DNA of 64,000 bases, from the NCBI RefSeq assembly GCF_030532715.1, contig NZ_JAUNKO010000001.1, positions 466,867-530,866 of the forward strand, given 5' to 3'. The notes beneath the pieces were generated by a model. The model was not told where the DNA came from. It searched no databases and worked only from the letters and a program-made list of their open reading frames with translations. Positions 36,316 through 45,799 of the stretch are shown one piece after another (the stretch's first letter is position 1; the number at the start of each line of letters is the position of its first letter). The DNA is from Corynebacterium sp. Its GTDB lineage: Bacteria; Actinomycetota; Actinomycetes; Mycobacteriales; Mycobacteriaceae. The translations under genes were made by a program, and so were the position numbers.

Positions 36316-37146
36316 ATGACCACGCCGCAGCAGCCTACGGGGCCTGAAGAACCAACACCTGACGCCACACCGCAACCAGGGTTCCCGCAGGAAAACCCTT
36401 TCGCCTACCAGCCTGGCCAACCCCAAGGTCAATCGCACCCCAACCCGCTGGCCGATCCTCTGAGCTACCCCCAAGGCTTTGACCAGGCACCCGTCGCCAT
36501 GCCGAACCAAACGCCCGGTTCGATGCCGGGCCAAACGCCGCCACAAACGCCGCCGCATATGCCGCCACCGTTGCCGCCCCAGCAGAAGAAGGGCGGCTGC
36601 ATGAAATGGGGGCTGATTATCGCGGGCATCCTTGTGCTGCTCACCATCTTCGGCATTGGCGTTGGCATCGTATCCATTGTCGTTGCTGGCGGATCTTCGA
36701 CGTTGACACAATATGCGAACCCCAACAGTGGGGCCAGCCAAAGCGCAGAGCAGGTCGCAGGCAACCAGGAGGTAGATGGCCTCACCATCGGCGACACCTA
36801 CCAGGCCTCAAAAGGGTTGCAGATCACCGTCAACTCCTTCAGCGTCATTGACACCGAATACCTAGGCCCCCACGCCTGCGCACTGGTCACCTACCAAAAC
36901 TCTGGCAGCAAAGAGGTTGATTTCCAAGGCCACTGGGACTGGACCATCCAGAACTCCGCCGGCGTGATCACCAACCCCACGTACTCCGGGGAAAACGACC
37001 TGCAGCACGGCAAACTCGCCCCCGGCGGCACCGTCTCGGGGAACGTTTGCTTCGACAATAGCGAACCTGGGGACTACATCGTGCAATACAAGCCGCAGCT
37101 GGCGTTCCGCTCCGAAGACAGAGCCACTTGGAAAGCAACAATCTAG
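36316..37146 (+). CDS. Proline-rich membrane protein with C-terminal DUF4352-like domain
   Basis: 276 residues from the ATG at 36316, with AAGGAGG 5 bases before. Residues 1-95 are a Pro/Gln/Gly-rich cytoplasmic region with repeated QTPP/PGQ motifs. A single membrane helix follows (about 100-128, WGLIIAGILVLLTIFGIGVGIVSIVVAGG). The C-terminal 130 residues form an extracytoplasmic beta-rich domain (SKGLQITVNSF, CALVTYQNSGSKEVDF, PGGTVSGNVCF) like the DUF4352 immunoprotective fold. Such layout is common among actinobacterial envelope proteins. No function is known. It converges with degV, overlapping by 4 bp. Confidence 0.75.
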   Translation: MTTPQQPTGPEEPTPDATPQPGFPQENPFAYQPGQPQGQSHPNPLADPLSYPQGFDQAPVAMPNQTPGSMPGQTPPQTPPHMPPPLPPQQKKGGCMKWGLIIAGILVLLTIFGIGVGIVSIVVAGGSSTLTQYANPNSGASQSAEQVAGNQEVDGLTIGDTYQASKGLQITVNSFSVIDTEYLGPHACALVTYQNSGSKEVDFQGHWDWTIQNSAGVITNPTYSGENDLQHGKLAPGGTVSGNVCFDNSEPGDYIVQYKPQLAFRSEDRATWKATI

Positions 37147-37970
37147 TCGGTCTTGCTGGCGGAGGCGATTTCACCAGTCGCCTCCGCATCGCGCACCACC
37201 GTCACGGCGACGGCCCCCGGTCCGGAATGCACGGCGAGCACTTGCTCCATGGCTACAATTTCGATCGCTTCCGGATCCTCATAGCCCAGCGCCGTCACAA
37301 GCATGCTACGTAGCCGCCGGGCGGCTTCTCGCGCCTCGTGCTGCTGGAGCGTGATGGTGGCGGGGGCGTCGCCAAGCGTGGTGTTCACAATCTCCACGAT
37401 TTTCGTAAAAGCTTTCGCCTGCGTGCGGGTTTTACCCACCACTTCGAGGCGTCCGTCGTTGAGATGCATAATCGGCTTCGTAGCCAGCGCCGTTGACATC
37501 AACGCGGTCGCCGCAGACAACCTGCCGGATTTGCGCAGCTCGTCGATGCGGTGCACATACAGCCAGGTTTCCGAACGGTCGAGCACCCCCACGGCCGCCT
37601 CCGCGCAGGCTTCGATATCGCCGCCGTCGCGGGCGCATTCGGCAGCGGCGATCGCCGCTTTGCCGAGGCTCATGCCAACGCTGTTAGTGTCCACAACTCG
37701 CACCCCGCCGTCGAACACCCCGGCGGCGGTAACCGCGTTCGACCAAGTTGCGGAAAGCTCCTTGGAAATGTGCAGCGCCACCACGCCGGCATCCCCGCCG
37801 CGTTCCAATTGCCGGGCGTAGCACGCGACCAATTCGAGCGCGTTGAGTCCCGCCGTGGATCGGTCGGCACCACTGTGGATGACGTGGAGGTCCACCACCG
37901 TGATGTCGAGTTCGGCGGCCACATGCTCGGGCAGGCAAGACGATGAATCCGTGACTATCCGGACGGCCAC
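37143..37970 (-). CDS. DegV family fatty-acid-binding protein
   Basis: 275 residues from the GTG at 37970, preceded by GAGGGG; a GTG at 37985 is in frame without a spaced site. The start VRIVTDSSSCLP is the family opening with the lipid head-group-binding serine, and RVVDTNSVGMSLG and HGGPGA-like segment (here HSGPGAVAV) are present. DegV proteins bind a fatty acid and, as FakB, can present it to a kinase. The gene lies in the conserved nadD-rsfS-gpgP-degV-comEA order. Confidence 0.92.
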   Translation of the reverse strand: MAVRIVTDSSSCLPEHVAAELDITVVDLHVIHSGADRSTAGLNALELVACYARQLERGGDAGVVALHISKELSATWSNAVTAAGVFDGGVRVVDTNSVGMSLGKAAIAAAECARDGGDIEACAEAAVGVLDRSETWLYVHRIDELRKSGRLSAATALMSTALATKPIMHLNDGRLEVVGKTRTQAKAFTKIVEIVNTTLGDAPATITLQQHEAREAARRLRSMLVTALGYEDPEAIEIVAMEQVLAVHSGPGAVAVTVVRDAEATGEIASASKTD

Positions 37971-37994
37971 AGCAGTCCCCCTCACAAGTTGGTG

Positions 37995-38708
37995 TTAACG
38001 GTCGAGTTCCAAGCCTAGCGCCACGCCCATGTTCCAACCATCGAGGTACCACTGAGCATCGTTGATGGTGGTTTCATCGAAGCGTGCGTCCAGCACTGCG
38101 GGGTCGCCGTCGGCGTCGAGGCTGCCTGCGTTGTACCGTGGCCGCGCCGTCAGGCGCCCCCAGCAGGTATTTTTCAACCCGGAGAGCATGACGTAGCCGT
38201 CGTCGCTATCAAATCCGAGCAGGCTGGCGGTCAGCGCGCTGATGGTTCCGCCGTGTGCAACAACCAGCACGGCACGTTCTTCCCATTCGGGCAGATCGCG
38301 CATCAGTTCGTCCACCACTTCGCGGGCGCGGGCGGCTACCTCAAGCCGAGTTTCCCCACCCGGCGGAGCCCAGGTCGGGTCGTGGCGCCAGCGCGCGCGG
38401 GCACCGGGAAAACTCGCGTCCACTTCTTCCCTGCGTTGCCCCTGCCACTGCCCCAGGTTCGTTTCACGCAGCCTGGGGTCGGTGCGCACGGGGACGTCGA
38501 TAAGCTGGCTTACCACCAACGCAGTATCGTGCGCACGGCTCAGGTCCGACGACACAATCGCGCAAATGTTCTTGTGCGCAAGGTACCGGGCAGCGTTGTG
38601 CGCTTGTTCGATGCCAAACTGGCTGAGCTGAGTGTCCAGCTGTCCCTGCATCCGGCGGCTGGCATTGTATTCGGTTTGGCCATGACGCAGTAAATACAGC
38701 CGCCTCAC
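37995..38708 (-). CDS. gpgP: Histidine phosphatase superfamily protein, probable glucosyl-3-phosphoglycerate phosphatase
   Basis: 237 residues. The phosphohistidine motif LLRHGQTEYN (His9) opens the protein; arginines follow in RMQGQLDTQLS, and VVAHGGTISAL carries the second histidine. Its position after rsfS matches the mycobacterial gpgP locus, whose product dephosphorylates glucosyl-3-phosphoglycerate in methylglucose lipopolysaccharide synthesis. Substrate here is inferred from synteny alone; a general phosphoglycerate-mutase-like phosphatase is the alternative. The start overlaps the rsfS stop by four bases. Confidence 0.8.
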   Translation of the reverse strand: MRRLYLLRHGQTEYNASRRMQGQLDTQLSQFGIEQAHNAARYLAHKNICAIVSSDLSRAHDTALVVSQLIDVPVRTDPRLRETNLGQWQGQRREEVDASFPGARARWRHDPTWAPPGGETRLEVAARAREVVDELMRDLPEWEERAVLVVAHGGTISALTASLLGFDSDDGYVMLSGLKNTCWGRLTARPRYNAGSLDADGDPAVLDARFDETTINDAQWYLDGWNMGVALGLELDR

Positions 38709-39172
38709 AGCTCGTCCGCATCCGGTTCTTTATCCGCAAGCGGAATATCGTCTATCGACGCCGCGCTCCGCACATCCACATCCCCCGCCCACGCCGCAGG
38801 GCGAACCGGTGTTTCAATACCTTCAATGTCGATGAGTGGGCAGTCACGCCACAGCCGATCAAGCGCGTAAAATTCGCGCTCTTCGTTGCGTTGCACGTGC
38901 ACCACGATATCGCTGTAATCGAGCAGCGCCCAGCGGCCCTCGCGGACTCCTTCGCGGCGCACAGGCTTTGCGCCAAGCTCCCGCAGCTTGTCTTCCACCT
39001 CGTCCACAATCGAGCCCAAATGACGTTCATTGTCCGCCGAAATGATGACGAAGCAATCGGTAATCACCAAATTGTCCGAAACATCAATCACCGCAATGTC
39101 GGTGCCGCGTTTATCGTCCGCAGCGAGCGCAGCTGTGCGAGCCAACGAAAGAGAATAATCAGAAGCAGTCAC
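38705..39172 (-). CDS. rsfS: Ribosomal silencing factor RsfS
   Basis: 155 residues, GTG start. The RsfS core is clear: DIAVIDVSDNLVITDCFVI (about 24-42), VDEVEDKLRELGAKPVRREG and GRWALLDYSDIVVHVQ (about 83-98). RsfS binds L14 on the large subunit and blocks 30S joining in starvation. The acidic C-terminal extension of about 40 residues is longer than in E. coli. nadD is 57 bp upstream. Confidence 0.95.
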   Translation of the reverse strand: MTASDYSLSLARTAALAADDKRGTDIAVIDVSDNLVITDCFVIISADNERHLGSIVDEVEDKLRELGAKPVRREGVREGRWALLDYSDIVVHVQRNEEREFYALDRLWRDCPLIDIEGIETPVRPAAWAGDVDVRSAASIDDIPLADKEPDADEL

Positions 39173-39229
39173 GCTAGTCCTTATTGTTTTGGGTACTGGT
39201 CAAGTCTCCCACAGGAAACCGGGTTGAAG

Positions 39230-39880
39230 CTAGTCAAGCGGCACCGCGTGTTGGTACAAGCGATGCTTGGCAATGTACTGCACCACCCCATCCGGAACGA
39301 GATACCACACCGGGCGCGCAGCGGCAGCACGGGCACGACAATCTGTCGACGAGATCGCCATCGCCGGGATCTCCACCAACGACACCCTACTGCCCTGCTT
39401 CACCGGCAAGTCATGGGAAAGCTCATACCCTGGCCGCGTCACCCCAACAAAATGCGCAAGCTCGAACATTTGCTCCCAGTCACGCCAGGTGACGATCTTG
39501 GCCAGCGCGTCCGCACCAGTAATAAAGTACAGTTCCGCATCGGGGTACACCCGCCGTAGATCGTGCAGCGTATCCACCGTATACGTCGGGCCGCCGCGAT
39601 CAATATCCACGCGGCTCACCTGAAAGCTAGGGTTCGACGCCGTGGCAATCACCGTCATCAAATATCGATGCTCAGCTGCGGTGACCTCCCTATCCGCCTT
39701 CTGCCAGGGCTGCCCAGTGGGCACAAACACCACCAGATCAAGCCCGAATCGATCCGCCACTTCCGACCCTGCGACAAGATGCCCATTATGGATCGGATCG
39801 AACGTACCGCCCATGATGCCGACGCGCCGCAACCTCCGAGCGCGCGGGGAGGCCGACGAAACGGCACTGGTGTGAGGCAT
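39230..39880 (-). CDS. nadD: Nicotinate-nucleotide adenylyltransferase
   Basis: Up to 216 residues. The nucleotidyltransferase motif [13 protein letters not shown] (about 24-36) and the [11 protein letters not shown] motif near the C-terminus are intact. The enzyme makes deamido-NAD+ from NaMN and ATP. The ATG at 39880 has no evident ribosome-binding site, and the first 19 residues are not typical, so a later start (ATG at 39814 or just before) is possible. First gene of nadD-rsfS-gpgP. Confidence 0.94.
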   Translation of the reverse strand: MPHTSAVSSASPRARRLRRVGIMGGTFDPIHNGHLVAGSEVADRFGLDLVVFVPTGQPWQKADREVTAAEHRYLMTVIATASNPSFQVSRVDIDRGGPTYTVDTLHDLRRVYPDAELYFITGADALAKIVTWRDWEQMFELAHFVGVTRPGYELSHDLPVKQGSRVSLVEIPAMAISSTDCRARAAAARPVWYLVPDGVVQYIAKHRLYQHAVPLD

Positions 39881-39898
39881 AGAAAGAATTGTACCCGG

Positions 39899-40207
39899 CT
39901 ATCCCAACACCCAAATCAGATACGCCGCACTCAACCCGAGCGCGATGCCAAGGGGCAGGCTTCCACCGATCCAAGCGGCAACCGTACCGCCAAGACTTTG
40001 CCGCCCCAGGAAACCGGGGTAAATCCCACCGAGAAACACACCAAACAGCGCGGCGCCCAGCACGAGGTCATACGTGGGGACCCCAACGGCGAAAAACACG
40101 TCAATAATGTGCCAAGCGAGGATCAGTAGCACGGTCAGCCCCGTGAGCACCGTAAATATTCGAATTCCTTGTCGAGTCTGAGTCGTGGTTTCACGTTGCG
40201 TGCGCAT
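39899..40207 (-). CDS. Small membrane protein of unknown function
   Basis: 102 residues from the ATG at 40207, preceded by AAGGA. A 14-residue polar N-terminus precedes three membrane helices (about 17-38, 44-64 and 75-98), with GGIYPGFLGRQSLGGTVAAW between helices 2 and 3. No family recognised. It is 18 bp before nadD on the same strand and probably co-transcribed with it. Confidence 0.7.
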   Translation of the reverse strand: MRTQRETTTQTRQGIRIFTVLTGLTVLLILAWHIIDVFFAVGVPTYDLVLGAALFGVFLGGIYPGFLGRQSLGGTVAAWIGGSLPLGIALGLSAAYLIWVLG

Positions 40208-40302
40208 CCCTCGTCCTTCCACTCGCGGCTGAACGTATGGGGCGAGGGTAACGCGCATCTGAAGCAAAAAGCTAGGGGGTTTGTGGAGGTTTCAGTAAAC
40301 TT

Positions 40303-41580
40303 TTATGGCCTCATGTGCCCATTACCAGTGAGCACCCATTTACTCGACGTGAGTTCGGGAAGCGCCATGGGACCACGCGCATGCAGCTTCTGCGTGGAAA
40401 TACCAATCTCCGCGCCAAAACCGTACTGTTCCCCATCGGTCCACGCCGTGGACGCGTTGATCATCACCGCCGCGGAATCCACCCCATCGGCGAAGCGTTG
40501 GGCCGTACCGATGTCACGGGTGGCAATGCCCTCCGTATGCCCCGAACTCCACCGCGCAATGTGTTCGATTGCGCCGTCCACTCCGGCCACAACCGCCACC
40601 GCGATGTCCATGGAAAGGTATTCCTCCCCCCAATCCTGCGGCGTCGCCGCCACCACATCACTCGCCCCAAACGCCGCGAGCGCGGCGACGTCGCCATGCA
40701 CCACAACCCCCGCGGCCTGCAACGCTTGCACCACTTTGAGCTTCGCGGCGTCGTCAAGCGCGGCGTCGAGAAGCGCGGTCTCGGTAGCGTTGCACACGCT
40801 CACGCGGCGGGTTTTACCGTTGAGCAGCAACCCGATCGCCTGCTCAAGATCGCAATCATGGTCAATATAAAAGTGGCAGTTTCCGGTGCCGGTTTCGATC
40901 GTCGGCACCGTGGCGTTGGACACCACGGCCTCGATAAGCCCGGCACCGCCGCGGGGAATCACCACGTCCACAAGACCCCGAGCGGTAATCAAATCCTGCA
41001 CGCTATCGTGAGTTTCGCAGGGAAGCAATTGCACGGCCTCCCGCGGAAGATCGTGCTGAGCAAGGGTTTCCTGCAAAATCTCCACCAGCGCAGCATTCGA
41101 ATGCATCGCCGATTTCGATCCGCGCAACAACGCCACATTGCCGGATTTCAGCGCCAACCCAAACGCGTCCACAGTCACATTCGGGCGCGCCTCATACACC
41201 ATGCCCATCACCCCGAGCGGCACCCGAACCTGCTGCATGCGAATCCCATTGGGCAGGGTTTTGCCAGACAGGACGTCTCCGACCGGGTCCGGCAGGGCCG
41301 CCACCTGACGCAACCCGCCGGCGATGCCCGCAATACGCTCATCATCCAATGCCAGCCGATCCAACAACGAAGCCGCGAAGTCACGCTCCCGCCCCGCCTG
41401 AATATCCAGCTCATTTGCGGCCAGAATACGTTCACCTTGCGCCACCAACGCATCCGCCGCGGCAACCAATACCTGGTTTTTGGCATCCGTCGTTAGTGTG
41501 GCAACCACCCGGCTGGCGGCTTTGGCGGCGCGAGCCTTGGCCAGCACCTCGTCCCGTTGTTGTTGTCGCGCGTCACTCAT
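40303..41580 (-). CDS. proA: Gamma-glutamyl phosphate reductase
   Basis: 425 residues from the ATG at 41580. The aldehyde-dehydrogenase-like catalytic cysteine is in [14 protein letters not shown] (about 270). The NADPH-binding region [14 protein letters not shown] and the C-terminal [18 protein letters not shown] complete the family picture. It reduces glutamyl 5-phosphate in proline synthesis. proB is nearby but separated by a lipoprotein gene on the other strand. Confidence 0.97.
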   Translation of the reverse strand: MSDARQQQRDEVLAKARAAKAASRVVATLTTDAKNQVLVAAADALVAQGERILAANELDIQAGRERDFAASLLDRLALDDERIAGIAGGLRQVAALPDPVGDVLSGKTLPNGIRMQQVRVPLGVMGMVYEARPNVTVDAFGLALKSGNVALLRGSKSAMHSNAALVEILQETLAQHDLPREAVQLLPCETHDSVQDLITARGLVDVVIPRGGAGLIEAVVSNATVPTIETGTGNCHFYIDHDCDLEQAIGLLLNGKTRRVSVCNATETALLDAALDDAAKLKVVQALQAAGVVVHGDVAALAAFGASDVVAATPQDWGEEYLSMDIAVAVVAGVDGAIEHIARWSSGHTEGIATRDIGTAQRFADGVDSAAVMINASTAWTDGEQYGFGAEIGISTQKLHARGPMALPELTSSKWVLTGNGHMRP

Positions 41581-41661
41581 GGGCACAAGTGTAGCGTGCA
41601 CCCCACAGCACGTGGTTGGCAGATACGCTGGAGGGTGTAGTTGCAGAAAGGACCCAAGCTC

Positions 41662-42513
41662 ATGCGCTCAACCCTTGTGATAGCCGCCAGTGTGATGTTT
41701 ATCGGCGCATGTAGCGCACACCTTCAGGCGAGCCCAGCCAGCACCACGACCACCCCCGCAACACCGGTAACAGTCGCTTGGCACGGCGATCAGTTCCTCA
41801 CCCGATTCGGACACCACTGCACGCTTCGGGACGCCCACATAGAATGCCAGCAGGAAAAACACCAGGTGACGCTCACCCCAAACGGGGTGCGCCACGAACA
41901 ACGGCGGCGACCAGCCACCGCGGAGCGCCAAGCCCTCCCCGCAATCCTGCCCGTCGGCGCGCGTATCGAAGATGAAGGCGCCCAGTGCACCGTCTCCGAA
42001 AAGGCCCTCGAATGTTCGATTCGTGGAAAGGGGAAGACACAGACGTTCCGTGGCAACGGCGTGCGCATGGACACCGCCGACGGCGAGTTGTACACCATAG
42101 ACCCAGCGGTGGAGCCGCGCGGCGGCACTCCCACCGAGTTCGGCGGGATGCGCGGCCACAAATTTGCGATGCGCGACCCCGACGGCGGGCAGCTCGCATG
42201 TTTCATCCCCAGCAATCAGCGCCTCACCGAAGACCCCACATTCATCATCTGTGGCGCGAAAACCAAAGACGCGCTCAGCGGGCAATTCCGCATCGGCACT
42301 GAACTCACCGACCTCGGCACCGCCCGCCCCCAAGTACCGTTCGCAGACAACCCACAGCCCGGCCCGGTCAGCATCGCGCGTGACGACGTCCAGTGCGCCG
42401 GGGAAAGCGCCGCGCTAATCTGTCAAACGCCGCTTGGGGAATTCCAAATTACTACCCACCAAGCCGGCTTTGACAATATTCACCCGCTCAATGAAACGAG
42501 CAAACAACGCTAG
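41662..42513 (+). CDS. Predicted lipoprotein of unknown function
   Basis: 283 residues from the ATG at 41662, with GAAAGGA upstream. The N-terminus is a lipoprotein signal ([15 protein letters not shown], Cys17). The mature part contains three similar segments, each with a Cys pair and a repeated pattern of the type [37 protein letters not shown], about 50-200 residues apart, suggesting internal repeats of a small disulphide-linked motif. The family is not recognised. The gene is inserted on the + strand between proA and proB, and its end overlaps the proB stop by 4 bp. Confidence 0.75.
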   Translation: MRSTLVIAASVMFIGACSAHLQASPASTTTTPATPVTVAWHGDQFLTRFGHHCTLRDAHIECQQEKHQVTLTPNGVRHEQRRRPATAERQALPAILPVGARIEDEGAQCTVSEKALECSIRGKGKTQTFRGNGVRMDTADGELYTIDPAVEPRGGTPTEFGGMRGHKFAMRDPDGGQLACFIPSNQRLTEDPTFIICGAKTKDALSGQFRIGTELTDLGTARPQVPFADNPQPGPVSIARDDVQCAGESAALICQTPLGEFQITTHQAGFDNIHPLNETSKQR

Positions 42514-43691
42514 GCGCGGGAGGCGTAGTTGCTCAGGTAATCCGCGTGCACAACAGGCTTGTGCATGCCCGCCGGCAGGTCAGAAGTGTGTTTGCCTATG
42601 ATCCGGCCCAGTAGTGGGGAATCGTAGGCGACTTCGCCGCGCCCAATGATTTCCCCACCTGGGCCCACAATTTCCACAATCTCCCCGGCCTGGAACTCAC
42701 CCTCAACGCTTTCGATGCCCACCGCAAGCAGTGATTTCCCGCCGCTAGTGACCGCGGTGACCGCGCCGGCGTCGATACGCAACGTGCCCGCAACGTCCGC
42801 GGCGTACAACGCCCAAAACTTCCACGCCGACAGCCGATTTTCCTTCGGATAAAACACGGTACCCACATCCGCGCTCCCCAACGCGGCACCAATACTCTCA
42901 GCGGAGGCCAACAACACCGGAATGCCGCAGCGGGACGCAAGACGCGCCGCAGAAACCTTCGAAGCCATACCGCCGGTGCCCACGATGCCACCATCGCCAG
43001 CGATCACATTCTTAAGATCGTTGCCGTCGCGCACCTCCGCAATAAACCGCGCGTCCGGCTCGGCGGGATTCTTATCGTACAGCCCGTCCACGTCCGAGAG
43101 CAGCACCAATGCGTCCGCAGAAATAAGGTGAGCAACAATCGCCGCCAACCTATCGTTATCCCCGAACCGCATCTCCGTGGTGGCAACCGTATCGTTCTCG
43201 TTCACAATCGGCACCGCACGCAACTGCCGCAATCGGTCAATTGTTCGTTGGGCATTACGGGCCCGATCACGGCGACCCGCATCACCCGCAGTTAACAACA
43301 CCTGGCCGGTCACCCGGCCGTAACGTCCGAAACTACGCCCCCACTCGTGCGCCAAATGCACCTGGCCCACACTCGCCGCGGCCTGCTTGGTGGCAAGGTC
43401 CACCGGTCGCTGCGTCAACCCTAACGGCGCCATGCCCGCCGCGATCGAACCGGAGGACACCACAACAACGTCAGAGCCGGCCGACATGCGGGTTTGTACG
43501 GCGTCGACAAGCGCATCAATGCGTGCCGGGTCCACCACAAAATCAGGACCCGTCAGCGACGAAGAACCCACCTTCACCACCACGCGCTTCGCCTGCGCAA
43601 TGCGCTCCCGCAAACTCGCCGGAACACCATTCGACGTTTTGCGATTGGACTGATCAGGCAAATACGGCGTCACCGGCAGCATAGAACTCAT
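42510..43691 (-). CDS. proB: Glutamate 5-kinase
   Basis: 393 residues from the ATG at 43691; the frame is open to 43829 but that part has no homology. The kinase domain opens with [13 protein letters not shown] (about 35-47) and contains [19 protein letters not shown]-type and [10 protein letters not shown] (about 155) segments and the [10 protein letters not shown] loop. The C-terminal PUA domain (about 290-380) is present. It phosphorylates glutamate for proline synthesis and is normally feedback-inhibited by proline. The usual upstream neighbour obgE is displaced by an ABC exporter. Confidence 0.96.
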   Translation of the reverse strand: MSSMLPVTPYLPDQSNRKTSNGVPASLRERIAQAKRVVVKVGSSSLTGPDFVVDPARIDALVDAVQTRMSAGSDVVVVSSGSIAAGMAPLGLTQRPVDLATKQAAASVGQVHLAHEWGRSFGRYGRVTGQVLLTAGDAGRRDRARNAQRTIDRLRQLRAVPIVNENDTVATTEMRFGDNDRLAAIVAHLISADALVLLSDVDGLYDKNPAEPDARFIAEVRDGNDLKNVIAGDGGIVGTGGMASKVSAARLASRCGIPVLLASAESIGAALGSADVGTVFYPKENRLSAWKFWALYAADVAGTLRIDAGAVTAVTSGGKSLLAVGIESVEGEFQAGEIVEIVGPGGEIIGRGEVAYDSPLLGRIIGKHTSDLPAGMHKPVVHADYLSNYASRA

Positions 43692-43714
43692 GGGTACATG
43701 GTAATGCACATCGG

Positions 43715-44563
43715 CTAATACCCCTGCCGCACTCGACGACCCTGGATTTGCGCCAGGCGGCTGCCGGACTGGCGGCGCGAAAGAACAGAAAGCGCACGCG
43801 GGGCAAACGCCAAACCGCCGACAAACCACAACACAGGCACCAGCAACGATTTGTACTCAACCGAACCAAACGCGTTTGGATCAAGAAGCGGACGAGTAAT
43901 CTCACCAAGCCAATAAATCGGGAACACCTTCGCCACCGCGGCTACCGCATCCGGCAGCAGATCAATCGGAAACAGCACACCCGAAATAGACAAAATGCAG
44001 TACCCGACAAAGATCACCGGCAGCATCCACAATTGGCTCGGCGAAATCGCCCCCAACAACACCCCAATGGGCGCAACACTCAGCATCACAAACAACGACA
44101 GCGGGAATACCAGTAGAAACACGCGCACCGGGTCAGCAATCTCAATATTAGAGAAAAAGTGCATGACCACGAATAGCAACAACACCGTGAGAAAATTGGC
44201 TAAAAACAGGGATGATACCTTGCTGGCAATGTAGCTCGACATACCGTACGGCAACACCTTGGCGCGCAAAATAGTGCCGTTTTCCTGATCGACCATGATC
44301 TGCGAAGATACCGTCAGCATCCCCGTCATAGACAACGAAATTGCCGGCAGGGAGGCCAAGACCGCGCCGTAGGCGGGATCATCGCCCGGCAGGTCTCCGC
44401 GAAAATAGAGGAGTAACCCAAGCAGCCCCACCGGCGCAAACGCAATCAGCACAATCGCCATGGGACGAAATTTGTGGCGAATCTCTACGCCGCTGCGAAC
44501 AACAGCGCTGCGCAATAATTGTTTGACGTTTCGGGTCGTTTTCGGTTGAACTGTAATGCTCAT
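43715..44563 (-). CDS. ABC-2 type exporter permease
   Basis: 282 residues from the ATG at 44563. Six membrane helices of the ABC-2 type are visible (about residues 35-55, 70-90, 118-140, 148-170, 177-198 and 240-260). [19 protein letters not shown] and the following loop match this family. It follows the ATPase gene by 18 bp, and the pair probably forms a two-gene exporter. Substrate (drug, lipid or peptide) cannot be read from sequence. No regulator gene lies with it. Confidence 0.88.
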   Translation of the reverse strand: MSITVQPKTTRNVKQLLRSAVVRSGVEIRHKFRPMAIVLIAFAPVGLLGLLLYFRGDLPGDDPAYGAVLASLPAISLSMTGMLTVSSQIMVDQENGTILRAKVLPYGMSSYIASKVSSLFLANFLTVLLLFVVMHFFSNIEIADPVRVFLLVFPLSLFVMLSVAPIGVLLGAISPSQLWMLPVIFVGYCILSISGVLFPIDLLPDAVAAVAKVFPIYWLGEITRPLLDPNAFGSVEYKSLLVPVLWFVGGLAFAPRALSVLSRRQSGSRLAQIQGRRVRQGY

Positions 44564-44581
44564 TGCAATCACCGCGTGCTT

Positions 44582-45445
44582 TCAGTTTTTGTGTTCAACG
44601 ATTTCTAGATACAGGTCTTCCAGAGAACTGCGCCGCACCTCTAGATCCCTAATTGGCGTGTTCAACAACTCGCGCAACATGGGTATCGGATCATCGGTCC
44701 ACGTTTCCTGGTAATCCCCCTGCGCATCCACCCACGAAACACGCGTACCGCTATCAAACTTTTCCCTCAGGCTGCGCGGGCTGCCATCCGCCACGATGCG
44801 GCCGTGATTCAGCAGGATGATCCGGTTGCACACCGCCTCCGCTTCCACCAAATCATGGGTCGCCCAAATCACCGTCTTTTCACCGGTGAGGGATTGCAGG
44901 GTGCCGTGGAACTTCCGCCGCATACTCACGTCGAACCCGGCGGTGGGTTCGTCCAAAATCAGCACGTCGGGGTCCCCCATGAGAGCCGCCGCAACATCCA
45001 CCCGGCGACGTTCCCCGCCGGAAAGTTTTGCCAACCGCCGCCGCATCAATTCGCCTAACCCCAGCTGTTGGACCAACGTCTCGCAACGATTCACAGTCGC
45101 CGATTCATAGGCAGAGCGGAGATAGGCCAAAAACTCTTCAACGGTCCACTCACCGTGGTCGGTCCACTTTTGCAGCATGAGACCCACCCGCTCTTTGAGA
45201 CGGTGCGGGTCGCTCGTCGGGCGGGCACCCATAAACGAAACAGTGCCAGTGGTTGGCAAGCGCAGCCCACACAACGTTTCAATCAGCGTGGATTTCCCCG
45301 CCCCATTTGGCCCCAACAGCGCAATCTTTTCCCCCGGCTTCACACGAAACGAAACCCCGTTCAACGCAACTTTCTCCCCGAACACCATACCGACATCGTC
45401 GCACTTCAACAGCACATTATTATCTCTGTATCCTGCTTCATTCAT
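44582..45445 (-). CDS. ABC transporter ATP-binding protein
   Basis: 287 residues from the ATG at 45445, 8 bases after AGAGGT; a second ATG at 45451 is too close to it. Walker A GPNGAGKST, signature LSGGERRRVDVAAAL, Walker B VLILDEPTAGFDV and the switch histidine ATHDLVE are intact. The C-terminal extension matches DrrA/CcmA-type exporter ATPases. First gene of a two-gene operon placed between obgE and proB. Confidence 0.93.
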   Translation of the reverse strand: MNEAGYRDNNVLLKCDDVGMVFGEKVALNGVSFRVKPGEKIALLGPNGAGKSTLIETLCGLRLPTTGTVSFMGARPTSDPHRLKERVGLMLQKWTDHGEWTVEEFLAYLRSAYESATVNRCETLVQQLGLGELMRRRLAKLSGGERRRVDVAAALMGDPDVLILDEPTAGFDVSMRRKFHGTLQSLTGEKTVIWATHDLVEAEAVCNRIILLNHGRIVADGSPRSLREKFDSGTRVSWVDAQGDYQETWTDDPIPMLRELLNTPIRDLEVRRSSLEDLYLEIVEHKN

Positions 45446-45703
45446 GATCATGTACCTCTAAAAAGTTGTTTGGGATGTTGAACGGCTCACGATAAAAACA
45501 ACATGACAAGATTCAGGTCAAAATTATGTTGCTCTTTGTTAATATAACCATTCCCCCCCGTTCCAAACCAATAATCCGCTAGCGAGCGAGCACCGGCACA
45601 TCGCCCAGGCTCAACGGGCATGGAGCGAGCCGAATACAGCCAAGCGCCGAACGGTTGATTGGTGCTCGCGCAATCGCGGCGTCGTTAACAGCATTAAAAG
45701 TTC

Positions 45704-45740
45704 GAAACCACGCACGGTAAAGGTAACCGTGAATGGTTTC
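45704..45740. repeat. Long interrupted inverted repeat downstream of obgE
   Basis: Outer arms GAAACCA (45704-45710) and TGGTTTC (45734-45740) and inner arms CACGGT (45713-45718) and ACCGTG (45726-45731) pair perfectly, with a 2x2 internal loop and a 7-base apical loop: 13 bp in 37 nt. No T-run follows directly, although GAACTTTTAA lies a few bases beyond on the - strand. It may be an obgE terminator or a regulatory dyad. Confidence 0.7.
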
Positions 45741-45768
45741 GTAGCTGGAGGTGTTCGCTCCTTCGCGT

Positions 45769-45788
45769 GGCGCTTCAGCTTGAGCGCC
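45769..45788 (-). repeat. Short inverted repeat 11 bp after the obgE stop
   Basis: GGCGCT and AGCGCC pair over 6 bp with an 8-base loop. There is no T-run after it on either strand, so it is at best a part of an RNA 3' structure together with the larger hairpin next to it. Confidence 0.5.
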
Positions 45789-45799
45789 TAGACCACCGG

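Larger units (their letters stand above)
45446..45799. other. 354-bp intergenic region between the ABC exporter and obgE
   Basis: Contains an AT-rich part next to the ABC gene (45480-45570), which probably carries its promoter, then a GC-rich part with two inverted repeats (45704-45740 and 45769-45788, listed separately) close to the obgE 3' end. No open frame or RNA family was recognised. Confidence 0.6.
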
